Source of the DNA: Closterium sp. NIES-65
Lineage: Eukaryota > Streptophyta > Zygnematophyceae > Desmidiales > Closteriaceae
Direction of reading: 5' to 3'
Assembly (NCBI GenBank): GCA_948144175.1
Contig: CANXME010001990.1
Coordinates: 2,046,001 to 2,110,000, forward strand
DNA: 64,000 nucleotides
The notes under the pieces are model-generated. The model had not been told where the DNA came from, did not search any database, and was given only the letters and a program-made list of their open reading frames with translations. Below, in pieces: positions 22,546 to 33,490 of the stretch (its first letter is position 1; every line of letters starts with the position of its first letter). The translations under genes and the position numbers were made by a program.

Positions 22546-23800
22546 ACCTCTAGTAGACACAGTACCTCCAAGCTCAGCACCCCCAGACTCAGCACCACCA
22601 GAGTCCGCACGCTCAGGCTCAGCACCCCCAGGCTCCGCACCCTCAGACTTAGCAACCCCAGGCTCAGCACTCCCAGGCTCCGCACGCTCAGGCTGAGCAC
22701 CCCCAGACGCACCACCCTTAGCAGCACCACCCCCTGCAGCACCTCGACAGCAGCGTTGACAGGCTTAGCCAAGGGGAGCAGGTCTACCTGAGACACAGTG
22801 AGGGAGCAGGACCCTGAGGGGGGAGGGGGTCTACCGGAGGGGGACCTGGTGCAAGGAAGAGCAGCATGGGGGGGGGGAGGGGCAGTGCGGTAGGGGAAGA
22901 GACGGTAAAAGGGAACCGACTCGTCAAACGTGACGTCCTGAGAGGGCAGGACACAATGCGTGGTGGGGTGGTAAAACTACCAGCCAAGCGCGTCAGGGGA
23001 AAAGCCAAGGAAGACACATGGAATGGCGCGGGAGGAGAGCTTGTCGGCGGACGTATCACGGACAAAGGCACGAGAACCCAAGACCCGGAACACCGACGCA
23101 TCGCCAACCTCCCCCGTCCAACGCAGTGTAGGCGAGGTCTCCGGCAAGGAGACACAGGGCCAGAGCTTGAGCTAATGCGCAGCGTATTAGACCGCAAACG
23201 GCCACAGAAAATGGGGAGCAGCTGCATGGATCATGGAGGTACGAGCCACCTCCATGACTAAGCCAATGCGGCGCTCAGCAACCCCATTCTAATGCGGAGA
23301 AGCAGGAAGCGTGAACGACTGGAGAATGCCCTCCCCACGACAAAAGTCCCGCAAGAGGTCGGAGGCGAACTCACCACCTCTGTCAGAGTGCAGACGCAGG
23401 ACAGGACGGTCCTCGCGGAACCGCTCGCGGAGCTAGAGACGGACAGCGCGGATCCAAGGGATCAAAACATCAGGGACCTCCCCCTTCCTTCGCAAGGGGA
23501 AGACCGTGGTGTAACGCGAGTATTCGTCAACAACCAGTAGAAATTATCGCTCGCGGCCCTGTCCACGGACGCGGGCTAGGCCCCACACGTCCATGTGGAG
23601 AGTCTGCAGGGGAGCAGTCGTCAGGGGAAACGAGGAGTGAGGAGCAGCACGCTGCCGCCCCTCGACATGAGGAAACCAGGGAGGAGCAGGCGAGGGCGGG
23701 AGGGGAGGCAGAGACCTGGGAAGACCAGAGACAAGGAGGCGGGAGTGCATGCCACGGAGGCGTGGCAAGGAGGGGTGACCAAGGCGGTGGTGCCAAAGGA
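22546..23800 (-). pseudogene. Copia fragment J: pre-integrase, integrase and linker
   Basis: A minus-strand piece of short-LTR copia pol. From 23,800 down it holds the pre-integrase zinc region, the LHMDVWG integrase start (about 23,600), core blocks around 23,380-23,420, the integrase C-terminal block with VGDASVFRVLG near 23,090, and a linker of Gly-Ala-Glu-Pro type pentapeptides at 22,560-22,740. No LTR is attached and both ends are abrupt: one sits in the gypsy D1 LTR, the other at the gypsy D2 gag. Stops are frequent. Confidence 0.78.
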
Positions 23801-24966
23801 ACCAAGAACCAGTTCCTACAACAACTACGGAAAGGTGACACTAGATTCATGGGATGAACGAGCTGCCACGATATGCGCTGTCACCGGGAATGCCAATGAC
23901 GCACCATGAAAATGGCGCTGCTTCGCACGCGATTGGTCAGAGCACCGCCAAAGCGAATGCATAGAAATTGAGGGAAAAGAAGGTGTCCACCACCAGAGAC
24001 AGGCCAAGCTGCAGGGAATCACTGGGCGTCACTAGCAAACGGGCCCTCTACTGACAAGTCATGTCACTCGCCCTTCACAACCGACACTCACCGAGTGATA
24101 GTGCTGATTCATGTGGTTGACTACTCCTAGTTGAACAAGGAGGGTACAGTGGTAGAGAGTTCCATACCGTTTAGTGGGACAATTTACACAGACTTAATTA
24201 GAATATCTATGGACGAGGGAGCTCGTCGGAATGGCCTTTAGAGCATCGCGTTCAAGTCCCGCAAACTTCACCCGCCCGATCGCAACTACCTGATACACGA
24301 CCGCGAGGCGATCGTGCACGTGTTCAAAGTGTAGTGATGCTATATGGCAGGACCAGACGTAGCAGTACAGACAGTTCATTTCTCACTACAGTACCTTCGC
24401 GCCCAACCGAATCTTAACTCGCGATAGATACAATGGCTGGAGTATGTCGAGTCCAACTTTCATTATACTGTAACATAGAAGAAAGGCGCCTCGAACATCG
24501 CTGACGCCCTCACCCGACCCACAGCCCAACTGCATGCCATACCACTTGCCCAAACCAACCCATCGGACTATTTACCGGACAGCCCCTTTTTTCACCACTA
24601 GAAGTTCGCAAGAACTAACAGAAACTAAGAGAGTATATTAAGTATCAACTTTGCACCAATCGTTTCCGGGTACTGGCTTACTCATTGCTACGGGAACTGC
24701 AAGAGGCCCACGACGCGATCACCTCCGGACATTTCAAGGTTGAAAAAACGTGACAGCAACTCCAACGGTAATATTACTGGCCGGAGCTTTTGGCTGACAT
24801 ACAACACGGTGTAAGATTGTTCTTGTCGTGGGTAATCACGTGTCAAGTGCGCAAGAGGAAATCGGGTCAACTGCAGCCGATCCCACAGCTTGAGCATGCC
24901 TGGGAGCAAGTAACAATAAATTTCATCACAAGGTTAACTGCGAGCTCCGATTGTAGCGATGCGTCA

Positions 24967-25740
24967 TGTCAAACTATTATATTGTTGTGTAGGCTGTAGT
25001 GGGGTAGCCCATATGGGGTACAACCCAAATTAGGGTTAGTACTTGTATCACTTTCTTACTCAATGCAATCATTCCTACTCGTTAGTTTCTGGCATGGTTT
25101 CAGAGCAGTAGGTCCTTAGGACCAGTTTTTTTCGGGCCCACCATTAGCTAGTGACTGACTACGGTTACCGCGCTACCCCACGCCTTGCCCTGCGTCGCGC
25201 TGCCTGCGCACGCCCTGCCTTGCCCTGCCCTGCCTTGCGTCACGCTGCCCGTGTACGCCTTGCTCTGCGTCGCGCTGCCTAGCGCGCGCCTTCCCCTATG
25301 CGAGCCGCCAGCGCGCGCCCTGCCCTGCCCTGCGTTGCGCCACCCCGCGCATGCCCTCCCCTCCGTCGCGCCGCCCGCACACGCCCTGCCCTGCGATGCG
25401 CCGCCCTGCTGGTCGCGCGCCGCCCCTGCCTGCCCACGCACCGCCCCTGCCTGCCCGCGCGCTGCCCCTTCCTCCCTCCGCGCCTCCCTCTGGCCACGAG
25501 CCGCCCCTGCGTGCCCGTGCACCGTTCCTGCCTGCCCGCGTGCCGCCTTCTGCAGCCCGTGCGTCGCCCTGCTGGCCGCGCGTGGCCTGCTGTTGGTGTT
25601 TCAGGTGCTGCGAGTGGTGTGACTGTGATGCAATCACGAAAGAAGCATCATGACGCTCCTGAGTCAAGCGTGAAAGTGTGCAAGGCCTCAGCTGAGGCAG
25701 GACCTATGGCAGTAGACGCACTAACACTATCGCTATGCGC
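24967..25740 (+). mobile_element. Rearranged copia fragment K inside gypsy D2
   Basis: A plus-oriented copia LTR (24,967-25,094, TGTCAAAC to CTGGCA) is followed by a primer-binding site, TGGTTTCAGAGCAG at 25,095, and a GC-rich leader (25,150-25,600) like that of element C. After it, 25,610-25,735 matches copia protease sequence in the opposite orientation (compare plus-strand 11,005-11,105). Gypsy integrase resumes at 25,741. So a 5' end and an inverted internal piece are joined, and the rest of the element is gone. Confidence 0.75.
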
Positions 25741-26099
25741 AATGCCGACCGCCACCGCCGACTTGTCACTTACTAGCCCGGCGACCTACTACTACTCGAC
25801 ACTCAAAACATCCGCCTGCCCATCACCCCAAAACTTCGCCCTCGATATTGCTGTCCATTTGGCATCAGCCACATGATCACACCCGTCAGCGCCCACCTCC
25901 TCCTCCCTGCTGACTGGTACGTCAGCCCGTCCTTCCATGTCAGCCTGCTCCACCCATACTTACCATCCACCGGCCAACTGCCTCGCAACCGCCCGCCCCG
26001 CAAGCATGACACGACCGCCAACAGAGCCAATCATCACACCCGAGAAAATCTTGAGCCATTGAGTTCGTGACCCACGAAGAGCTCGCGGGATCGAATTTC

Positions 26100-26410
26100 T
26101 GATCCGCTGGAAAGATCGCACACCCACAGAGGTTTTTTATCAGAGTAAATTACTCTGTTTCTCTGAAAATCTGAGTGGTTTTTAGGGGGTCACTCTGACG
26201 TGTCTGGGTAATTTTCTGGAAGATAAGTTTTCTCTGATTTGAAAGGGTTCTGATTTTAGCTACTCTGAGAGACCAGTGTATATTTGTGGCGAATGTATTT
26301 TTCTCTGTTCACGGTATAGGCGTTTCGACCGAGCCCACCCCCCCCCCCCCCACCAATTGGTGGAAGATGGTTGGCAAACTAGATACTGTTATAAAACGTC
26401 CGTCAGGCAG
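26100..26410. other. Stretch between gypsy D2 chromodomain and LTR
   Basis: About 300 bp, partly AT-richer (26,130-26,280), with a near-perfect palindrome CAGAGTAAATTACTCTG near 26,142 and several TCTCTGA motifs. It also holds a run of C around 26,338. It has no counterpart between the D1 chromodomain and its LTR, so it may be a small separate insertion. No gene is seen. Confidence 0.35.
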
Positions 26411-26580
26411 TGTAAGGAGAATTCCCTTTTCCTTACTTCACGTCCCTGCTCAGCGCGTACACCACTGTTCCCGCCAACAGCACCTAACAGTAAATCGTTA
26501 CCACTCGCGACACTCGCTTCGACACTATTCCCGCCACTGTTTACGTCACGACCCAACCTCACCGCTCGGTTGGTAACCTG
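26411..26580 (+). repeat. Gypsy D2 LTR, first piece
   Basis: Starts TGTAAGGAGAATTCCC and matches 22,250 onward. It stops at ACCTG (26,576-26,580), the target site of element E, and continues at 33,918. Confidence 0.85.
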
Positions 26581-26708
26581 TGTCAGAATGTTATCTTATG
26601 CTCTAGCCTGTAGTGGGGTGCTCTATAGCGAGTACAACCCTTCTAGGGTTTGCTATTTGTATCCTCATTCTTGCTAGTGCAGACCTCTTCTCTCTTCTAA
26701 ATTTCACA
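26581..26708 (+). repeat. 5' LTR of element E
   Basis: 128 bp, TGTCAGAATG to TTTCACA. It carries the family core (GTAGTGGGGTGC) and a telo-box-like TCTAGGGTTT at 26,642-26,651. The target copy ACCTG precedes it. Confidence 0.93.
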
Positions 26709-26814
26709 TGCTATCAGAGCAGGTCGATCACCTTGGATCGATCCTGTGGGTGGGCTTACCACCTCCTTGCTTTCGCTGCAACTACCACTACTACTCTCTG
26801 AGCCGTACGCCCCG

Positions 26815-27860
26815 TGGCGTGCGGCTGTTTTTCTTCCCGCCGTGCGCCCCGAGGCGCGCGGCGGTTTTCTGCCCGCCGTCCGCCCCGAGGCGCGCGGCGG
26901 TTCTCTGCCCGCCGTGCGCCCCGAGGCGCGCCGCGGGCTTTTGCCCCGTCGTTCGGCGCATCGCCCTCTGGAGGCGCCGCGACGGGCAACGGGGACCCGC
27001 GCGTCGCCCCTCGTCGCCCGTCGTGGCCTGCGCGCGGCCCGTACAGGCAGCGCGCGGCCCGTACGGGCTGCGCCAGGCCCGCCCGCGGCCCGTACGGGCT
27101 GCGCCAGGCCCGCGCGCGGCCCGTACGGGCTGCGTCAGGCCCGCGCGCGACCCGTACGGGCGGCGCCAGGCCCGCGCGCGGCCCGTACGGACGGCGCCAG
27201 GCCCGCGCGCGGCTCAGGCCGCCTGCGCGCGGCTCGGGCGTTTGTACCAGGCCCGTGGTGGGCCCGTTCATCGCTGCCCCTGCCCTCCCCGCTGTCCCCC
27301 AGTGCTTCTACTGGCGCCCCACCCCTCCTACTCCCCATTCTCCTGAATTAGGGTTTGGGGGTGAGGGGTATGGGGGTGACCTCAATGTGTGCCGTTCCCT
27401 GCTCCTCCTCCTCCGTCTCCCTGTGCTGCAGCTGTCACTGAGGGGGGGTGGACGTGTTGGAGCCGGTGGAGTGGTACTAAGGGGGGGTGAAGGGGGAGTG
27501 GAGCTAGCGGTGTAGCAGCGGGTGTGTGCTAGGGGGAGTGGGATAGTTTGGGGAAGCTGAATGAAGGTTGCCGTCGTGTCTCCAGCAGCACCTGTAGTCC
27601 GGGGAGATGCTCCGGTAGCCCAGTCGTAGCCAGCTGTGCCAGCCGCCCGTGGGTCCGTTGCTCGTCTGCCGCTGCTTTAGCCGCGGGGCCAGTTACTCCA
27701 GTATTCCGGAGCGTTGTTCCGGTAGCCGCTGTGTGCCTCCTGTTGCCCGTGTGTCTGCAGCTTCAGCCGTCGCCTCCTATCTCCTCTCCTCTCACTCTCT
27801 CTCCTCCTCCTCATTTGCCCGTTGTGACAATCACTAGCTTTGCTCGTAATTGTGAACTTT
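26815..27860 (+). repeat. Repeat-filled interior of element E
   Basis: Positions 26,815-26,960 contain GCCCCGAGGCGCGCGGCGG-type repeats. Positions 27,030-27,230 form an array with a 31-bp unit built around the palindrome GCCCGTACGGGC. Because 31 is not a multiple of 3, the unit passes through all three frames, giving long but meaningless open frames on both strands. The remainder (27,350-27,860) shows no recognisable protein. Confidence 0.75.
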
Positions 27861-27978
27861 AAACTATTGCTTCTTGAACTTGTGCTCAGAATGTGTGGTG
27901 ACATTGTGATCCACCCTGAGCTTGTACTGCTTTGCTTGCTCTGCTGATTACACCCCACTTTGGCTATGGGGGTGTGTC

Positions 27979-28276
27979 TGTTGGAATTAAGGTTAATTCG
28001 AGTTGCTCCAATAAACATATGTAGTGGTACATCTACACTATGGTAGTGTAGAATACATTGGTTGGGTTGGGAGAACTTGTGGTGTACACTCTTTAGAGTG
28101 GACCACCTCCCAAACCCTATAGGTTAGGGTTCTCTCTTGTTGGTATTTCACTTTTTTTGGAAACCACTTTGGTTCTAGCATGGTTCATGCCCAAGTGGGC
28201 TCCTAGGATTCCTAGGCTTTAGGAGGAGGTTCTAAGACTACTAAAGCTTCCGCTAGTATCTTAGTCCATTCTAATA
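27979..28276 (+). repeat. 5' LTR of element F
   Basis: 298 bp, starting TGTTGGAATT and ending TCTAATA directly before the primer-binding site. The terminal TA instead of the usual CA is fixed by both the primer site and the target duplication. It includes GGTTAGGGTT, a telo-box-like motif, near 28,122-28,131. Confidence 0.93.
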
Positions 28277-29019
28277 TGGTATCAGAGCAAGGAAGGCCTA
28301 GCAATGTGTTGGAATAGGAGTTACTCAAGACATTGGACCATAAGATCTTGGTGGAAGCTAGTTAGCTTCCATTCCCCCCGAAGGGCTGCCGAAATTGCAC
28401 CGTGGCGGACTCTGGACGTGGGAGGGGAGGAGGAGAGAAGAAAACTGCTGGAAATCGTGTGGATCCGTTTGGGAGGACGAGAAGAGCGGCATCCATCCAC
28501 GGAGGCGCTCAGTCAACTTTGGCCGATCAAAACGTGCAGCATACCGTTCGAAAGGTCTCAGCACGCTCTACAACAATTGCCTCAAGGTCGTCACCAATCG
28601 ACGAGGGGATCGGACGCAATTCGCGAAAAACCGCCGGCGGACGAATTGAAAAATCGCGAATCGGGGAAGATTTAAAGCGCGGAAAAAAGATTGGAGGCCA
28701 GACGCCAATAGAGGAGGCCAGGGCGCATCCAACAAGCCAAAAATCGGGAGAAACGGTTGAGTCTTCGTCGACGGGAAATCGGCCAACTTCGACGAGTTTA
28801 AGCGGCCAGCTTGGAAGCAGGATCCAGGAGCGCGATACATCATCGGAACGGTCTTGGAGCAAAGATTCATCTGAGATAAACGGCTCATCATTCGGAGGTT
28901 TGAGCGCGGAGTTACGCTCCAAAAACCAAGAGGGGGCAAATCTGTCCACATCGTCTCCACCACCGCCGCCGTTGCCTCCACCACCACCTCAACGTCAATC
29001 TCCAGAGTGTCTGCCGCAA

Positions 29020-32000
29020 ATGGATCATGACTCAGGTGAAGGGAAGCTGGAGAGTGCGCCAAAATTCGACGGGAGCGACTATTGGACTTGGAGCTTCCGA
29101 TTCGAACAATGGGCAGAAGCACACGATCTATGGGGGTACTTTGATGGTTCGGAGGAGCGGCCTGCATCGGGTGACGCACGGCTGAAGTGGGAGAAAAAAA
29201 ATCAGAAGGCATTCGCTCAATTCTGCAATGCCTTGGTGCCAGATGAGCTAATTCGCTTGGTACGGGAGTTCGGCGGCAAGACCGAGTTGGGCAGCGCACC
29301 TGTTGATGGCGGAGCAAGAGCGGTCACCCGAATTCCTGCAGGCACAGCAGCGGCATACATACGAGTGAAGGAATTCTACCTTCAGCGTGGATTGTGTAAC
29401 CGGATGGCACTCTCTGAGGAGCTCTCTTCATTGAAGATGAAAGAGGGGGAGGGGGTGGCTGCATACTGGGCGCGTGCCGAGGACTTGAGGTCCAAGTACT
29501 TGGCTGCAGGAGGAAAGGAGGAGGTTGAGGAGTGGATGATGAGGGTACTCAAAGGACTACCTCCTCACTTTGAGATGCTGAAGGTGGTGTTGAACAACCA
29601 GTCATCATCGCTCACTAAGGATCAGCTGCTTACCTCCTTGAGGAGCGAGGAGATCCGGATTGGTGTCGCACCAAGATCGGATGGTGTAGCCACATTTGGA
29701 GCGGGTACGAAAGTGGGCAGCAGCGGCAGGGGAAATTGGGTCAAGGGAGGAAAGCATGGAGACAGCGGTAGCAGCAGTGACACCAACTCGGGCAGATGGG
29801 GTCAAGGGAAAGGCAAAGCGGGAGTGCTTGATTTCCCTTGGGGGTCCAAGGGCATGGCTCCTCGGGGGTTGTGTCATGGCTGTTGGGATGAGGGACATGC
29901 ATGGCAGCGATGTCCTCATCGACCTAAGGGAGGCATTCCGGCATTCTTAAAGCGGGGGGGTCGTGGGTCCAACGGCAAGGCACAGGTGGCGGATGAGGAG
30001 GAGCAGGATGACAAGGCAAAGGCAGTGGTTGGAGAAGCAGTTGCAGCAGTGGGAGAGGAGCAGCCGCGAGAGGGGTGGTGGATTGACAGTGGGGCCAGCC
30101 ACAACTTTACTCCTTATGCATCGGACTTCAAAAGTAAGCTTCAACCACCAGAGGTTCGGGGAGTTAGATTGGGAGATGGACGGGTGGTGAAAGCTGTTGG
30201 CATGGGTGAGGTGCCAGTGGTTGGTGCTGGAGGTCAGCTGCTGAGGATTCAAAAGGTCCACCTTGTGCCTGAGATGCACACGCGTCTGCTGTCAGTCCCA
30301 CACCTCACCTCTCGAGATGTCATTGTCACATTCAAAGGCAAGAGATGTGTCCTTCAACGGGGGGAGCGGGTGTTAGCGATTGGAGAAAAGGAGAGGGGAA
30401 GGGACCATGGATTGGTGCGGATGTTTCTTCCTCTTGCTCAGGGCACACAGGGTAGTGCTCTTGCAGCTAAGTCGTCCTCCTCATTTTCCCCATTGACCCT
30501 TGCCCATCGCCGCCTTGGTCATACCGCCCCCACAACATTGCAACAGATGGCTCGGGGGAACAGTGTACTGGGCTTGGAGATTGGGGGGGGGAACACTGAT
30601 TGTTCCCCATGTGAGCCCTGCTTATTGGGAAAGTCGGCTCGGAAGCCGTTTTCCCATGAGGCGTCTCGGGCACTTGGGCCTTTGGATGAGGTCCACATGG
30701 ATTTGTGGGGGCCGGTGCGCACACCATCACTGGGAGGAGCGGTGTATGTCCTCAGTCTCATTGACGACTTCACCAGACGAGTTTGGTCGTTCCCCCTCCC
30801 CAACAAGGAATCGGCCATAGTTGCAAAAGTCCTTCGCCAGTGGCATAAGGACGTGGAGTTGGAGTGTGGGCGGAAGCTGAAGGCTGTTCGCTCGGACAGG
30901 GGTGGCGAGTTCTTGGGGGAAGCTGTAAAAGCATGGAAGGCGGAGTTTGGCATTAAAACTCAATTGAGCGTCGCAGATACACCGCAACAGAATGGGGTTG
31001 TGGAGAGGTGGCACAGGACGATGGCAGAGGGGATTCGCACATTGTTGGTCGACAGTGGTCTCCCTGCTCGCTTGTGGGGTGAAGCATTGATGTGGGTCGT
31101 GTGGGTTAAGAACAGGGTCACCCACAGTGCTTTGCCTGCCTCCATCACACCAATGGAGGCGTGGTCCGGCCAGAAGCCGCATGTGGGCATGGCTCGGATT
31201 TGGGGTTGCATGGGGAGTGTCATGTTGCATGGGCATGAGAAGGGTGGCAAGCTTGATGCACGGGCTGTCATGTGTGTCTGTGTTGGGGTGGACATGGAGA
31301 GCAAGGGTTGGCGCATGCTGGACCCTTCTATCATGCGCATTCGCATTGTTCGGAATCTTGATTTCCTTGAGAATGTGATGTGGAAGGATTGGGACAAGGC
31401 AAAGGAATTCGGGGAGCTTCTGCAGGATGCAGCTGCAATTTCCCAACTCCTCCCTCTTCCACTCTCGCCACCTTCAGCAACGGCTGACGACGTTGAGATG
31501 CCACTTTCACCACTGCCACCGGCACCGCTGAGTGTGTCGGTGCAGCAGCAGCCCACCCCTCTGCAGCAGCTCAGTGGCCCCTCGGTCATTCAGCGGAGAT
31601 CCGCTACACAGGCTACTTCCTCTTCCTCCTCCTCTGGTCAGCGCTCTATCCCTCTCTCTACGGGTGCCCCTCCGTCACCAGCGACTACCTCCCCACCACC
31701 GGTTACGGGTTTGCAGGTGCTTGGTATCCAGTCTGGTACAGGTGGTGAGGAGGTAGGGGGGGATGCTGGTGTGGTTGAGGGCATGCTATGTTTGGCCAGG
31801 GAGGTGGAAGGTGTTGCACTGGCAGGTGTGAGCACAGGTGATGTCCCACGCACACTCGCTGAGGCCCTGCGTGGCCCTGAGGGCCCTGCGTGGAAGGCAG
31901 GCGCTGAGAAGGAGGTAAATGCAATGCGCACTATGGGTGTATGGGATCCAGAGCCGGTTGACTTACCTCCAGGTAAGAAGGCCATTGGGGTCCGGTACGT

Positions 32001-33450
32001 TTTCCGCAGGAAAACTGACAAGGAGGATAAGGTGGTACAGCACAAGGTTCGCCTTGTTGCTAAGGGGTACACTCAGGAGCCTGAGAAGGACTATGATCAG
32101 GTATTTGCCCCTGTGGGCAAGCTGACCTCAGGTCGGGTGCTTCTTGCAGAAGCCGCGGTAAAAGGGTGGCATGTACAACAGGAGGATGTTGATCATGCTT
32201 ACCTCAATGCACTCCTTCAAGAGGAAGTGTATGTGAGGCAACCTGAGGGATTTGATGATGGTACAGGTAGGGTGCATCGCTTGCGCAAAGCTCTCTATGG
32301 GCTCAAGCAAGCGCCTCGTGCTTGGAATGAGGAGATTGGTACCACCTTGATTGCAGCAGGGTTTGACCGCAGTGCATGTGATGAGGCTCTGTACATCAGG
32401 TTTGTGGATGAAGAGCCAGTGTATGTATTGGTGTATGTGGATGACCTCTTGCTTGTGTCTCCACGCTTGGAGCTGATCGGTCAGGTCAAGGAGGTGCTTG
32501 CTCAGAGGTACCAGATGAAGGATCTAGGTGAGGTATCCATGTACCTTGGTGTGGAGGTTCGCAGGTCGGTCAAGGATGGGTGGTTGGAGATTGGTCAGGA
32601 GAAGTATGTCCGTGGTCTCCAGGGAAGGTTTGGTGATCTGCTGAAGGAGACCCATAGGGTGCATACTCCAATGTCACTCAATGATCTCTCTAAGATCAGG
32701 AATGGTACTTGGTCAACTGAGGAAGGTGTTGCAGCTGATGTCAAGGTGTACCAGAGTCTCATTGGCAGCTTGATGTATGCTGCTGTGACCACCCGTCCTG
32801 ACATGTCTTTCACTGTCAACACCCTTGCACAGTCCTGCGTGGCACCAAGACGCATTCACATGCGTGCTGCACTGAGAGCACTCAGGTACTTGGTCGACAC
32901 AGCTGATCGTGTCATCAGGTATGAGCGCCAAGGTGGTGAGCAGGTTGTCGGGTACACAGACTCGGATTGGGGTGGTGAGACTGATGGCAAGAGTCGCTCT
33001 GCCTACATCTTTAAGCTGGGAGGAGGAGCAATCAGCTGGTATAGCAAAAAGCAAGACAGTGTTGCAGCAAGCGTTTCTGAAGCTGAGTACAAAGCTCTAT
33101 CGGAGGGGGCCAAGGAGGCCATTTGGTTGAGGAGTCTGCTGGCAGAGATGCATGTGGGGGATGGGGGGGCTATTCCATTGCTCTGTGATAATGAGGCAGC
33201 TGTCTCCCTTGCCCACAATCCCGTTCTCCATCAGCGCACCAAGCACATTAAGGTGGCATGGCACTTTGTACGGGATGCGGTGCGCCAGCAGGAGGTCGAG
33301 GTGCACTCAGTACGCTCCCACCTCCAGGATGCCGACATGCTCACCAAAGCTCTTCCAAGCTTGCAGCTGCATGAGAACCTGGAGCGCATCGGCATGCGAG
33401 TGATTGCTGCGAAGGCCAAGGCTTCATTCGCTGGAGGGGTTGTATTTTGA
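29020..33450 (+). CDS. Copia F gag-pol polyprotein, intact
   Basis: From the first in-frame ATG (29,020) the frame gives 1,476 residues. Gag comes first, with a zinc knuckle CHGCWDEGHAWQRC near residue 285. Protease has WIDSGASHNF near 355. The integrase HHCC region follows, then the catalytic Asp in VHMDLWGP (about 560), Asp in RSDRGGEFLG (about 624) and Glu in NGVVERW (about 660). RT has VYVDDLLLV (about 1,138). RNase H (about 1,310-1,455) has YTDSDWGG, SEAEYKAL, LLCDNEAAV and DADMLTKAL. All catalytic residues are present. The frame is open a further 618 bases upstream from a GTG at 28,402 without any ATG, so the true start is uncertain. The product would be cut by its protease into capsid and enzymes. 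Confidence 0.93.
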   Translation: MDHDSGEGKLESAPKFDGSDYWTWSFRFEQWAEAHDLWGYFDGSEERPASGDARLKWEKKNQKAFAQFCNALVPDELIRLVREFGGKTELGSAPVDGGARAVTRIPAGTAAAYIRVKEFYLQRGLCNRMALSEELSSLKMKEGEGVAAYWARAEDLRSKYLAAGGKEEVEEWMMRVLKGLPPHFEMLKVVLNNQSSSLTKDQLLTSLRSEEIRIGVAPRSDGVATFGAGTKVGSSGRGNWVKGGKHGDSGSSSDTNSGRWGQGKGKAGVLDFPWGSKGMAPRGLCHGCWDEGHAWQRCPHRPKGGIPAFLKRGGRGSNGKAQVADEEEQDDKAKAVVGEAVAAVGEEQPREGWWIDSGASHNFTPYASDFKSKLQPPEVRGVRLGDGRVVKAVGMGEVPVVGAGGQLLRIQKVHLVPEMHTRLLSVPHLTSRDVIVTFKGKRCVLQRGERVLAIGEKERGRDHGLVRMFLPLAQGTQGSALAAKSSSSFSPLTLAHRRLGHTAPTTLQQMARGNSVLGLEIGGGNTDCSPCEPCLLGKSARKPFSHEASRALGPLDEVHMDLWGPVRTPSLGGAVYVLSLIDDFTRRVWSFPLPNKESAIVAKVLRQWHKDVELECGRKLKAVRSDRGGEFLGEAVKAWKAEFGIKTQLSVADTPQQNGVVERWHRTMAEGIRTLLVDSGLPARLWGEALMWVVWVKNRVTHSALPASITPMEAWSGQKPHVGMARIWGCMGSVMLHGHEKGGKLDARAVMCVCVGVDMESKGWRMLDPSIMRIRIVRNLDFLENVMWKDWDKAKEFGELLQDAAAISQLLPLPLSPPSATADDVEMPLSPLPPAPLSVSVQQQPTPLQQLSGPSVIQRRSATQATSSSSSSGQRSIPLSTGAPPSPATTSPPPVTGLQVLGIQSGTGGEEVGGDAGVVEGMLCLAREVEGVALAGVSTGDVPRTLAEALRGPEGPAWKAGAEKEVNAMRTMGVWDPEPVDLPPGKKAIGVRYVFRRKTDKEDKVVQHKVRLVAKGYTQEPEKDYDQVFAPVGKLTSGRVLLAEAAVKGWHVQQEDVDHAYLNALLQEEVYVRQPEGFDDGTGRVHRLRKALYGLKQAPRAWNEEIGTTLIAAGFDRSACDEALYIRFVDEEPVYVLVYVDDLLLVSPRLELIGQVKEVLAQRYQMKDLGEVSMYLGVEVRRSVKDGWLEIGQEKYVRGLQGRFGDLLKETHRVHTPMSLNDLSKIRNGTWSTEEGVAADVKVYQSLIGSLMYAAVTTRPDMSFTVNTLAQSCVAPRRIHMRAALRALRYLVDTADRVIRYERQGGEQVVGYTDSDWGGETDGKSRSAYIFKLGGGAISWYSKKQDSVAASVSEAEYKALSEGAKEAIWLRSLLAEMHVGDGGAIPLLCDNEAAVSLAHNPVLHQRTKHIKVAWHFVRDAVRQQEVEVHSVRSHLQDADMLTKALPSLQLHENLERIGMRVIAAKAKASFAGGVVF

Positions 33451-33490
33451 TTTATGGGTGAACTTTAATGCTTATTGGAGCAAGGGGGGG

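Larger units (their letters stand above)
23800..26580 (+). mobile_element. Gypsy chromovirus D2, heavily decayed
   Basis: A second plus-strand copy of the D family, more decayed than D1 and missing RT. Recognisable parts in order are a broken zinc knuckle (23,900-23,960, with CFARDWSEHRQSEC), RNase H end (24,270-24,600), integrase zinc and core start (24,650-24,960), integrase C-terminus and chromodomain (25,741-26,130), then a 3' LTR from 26,411. Copia fragment K splits the integrase at 24,967-25,740. The LTR is cut by E and G and resumes at 33,918 and 41,517. Confidence 0.8.

Noticed and set aside
26130-26280. Small MITE with a CAGAGTAAATTACTCTG end
   Set aside because: One palindrome and scattered TCTCTGA motifs are present, but a matching opposite terminus and target duplication are not clear.
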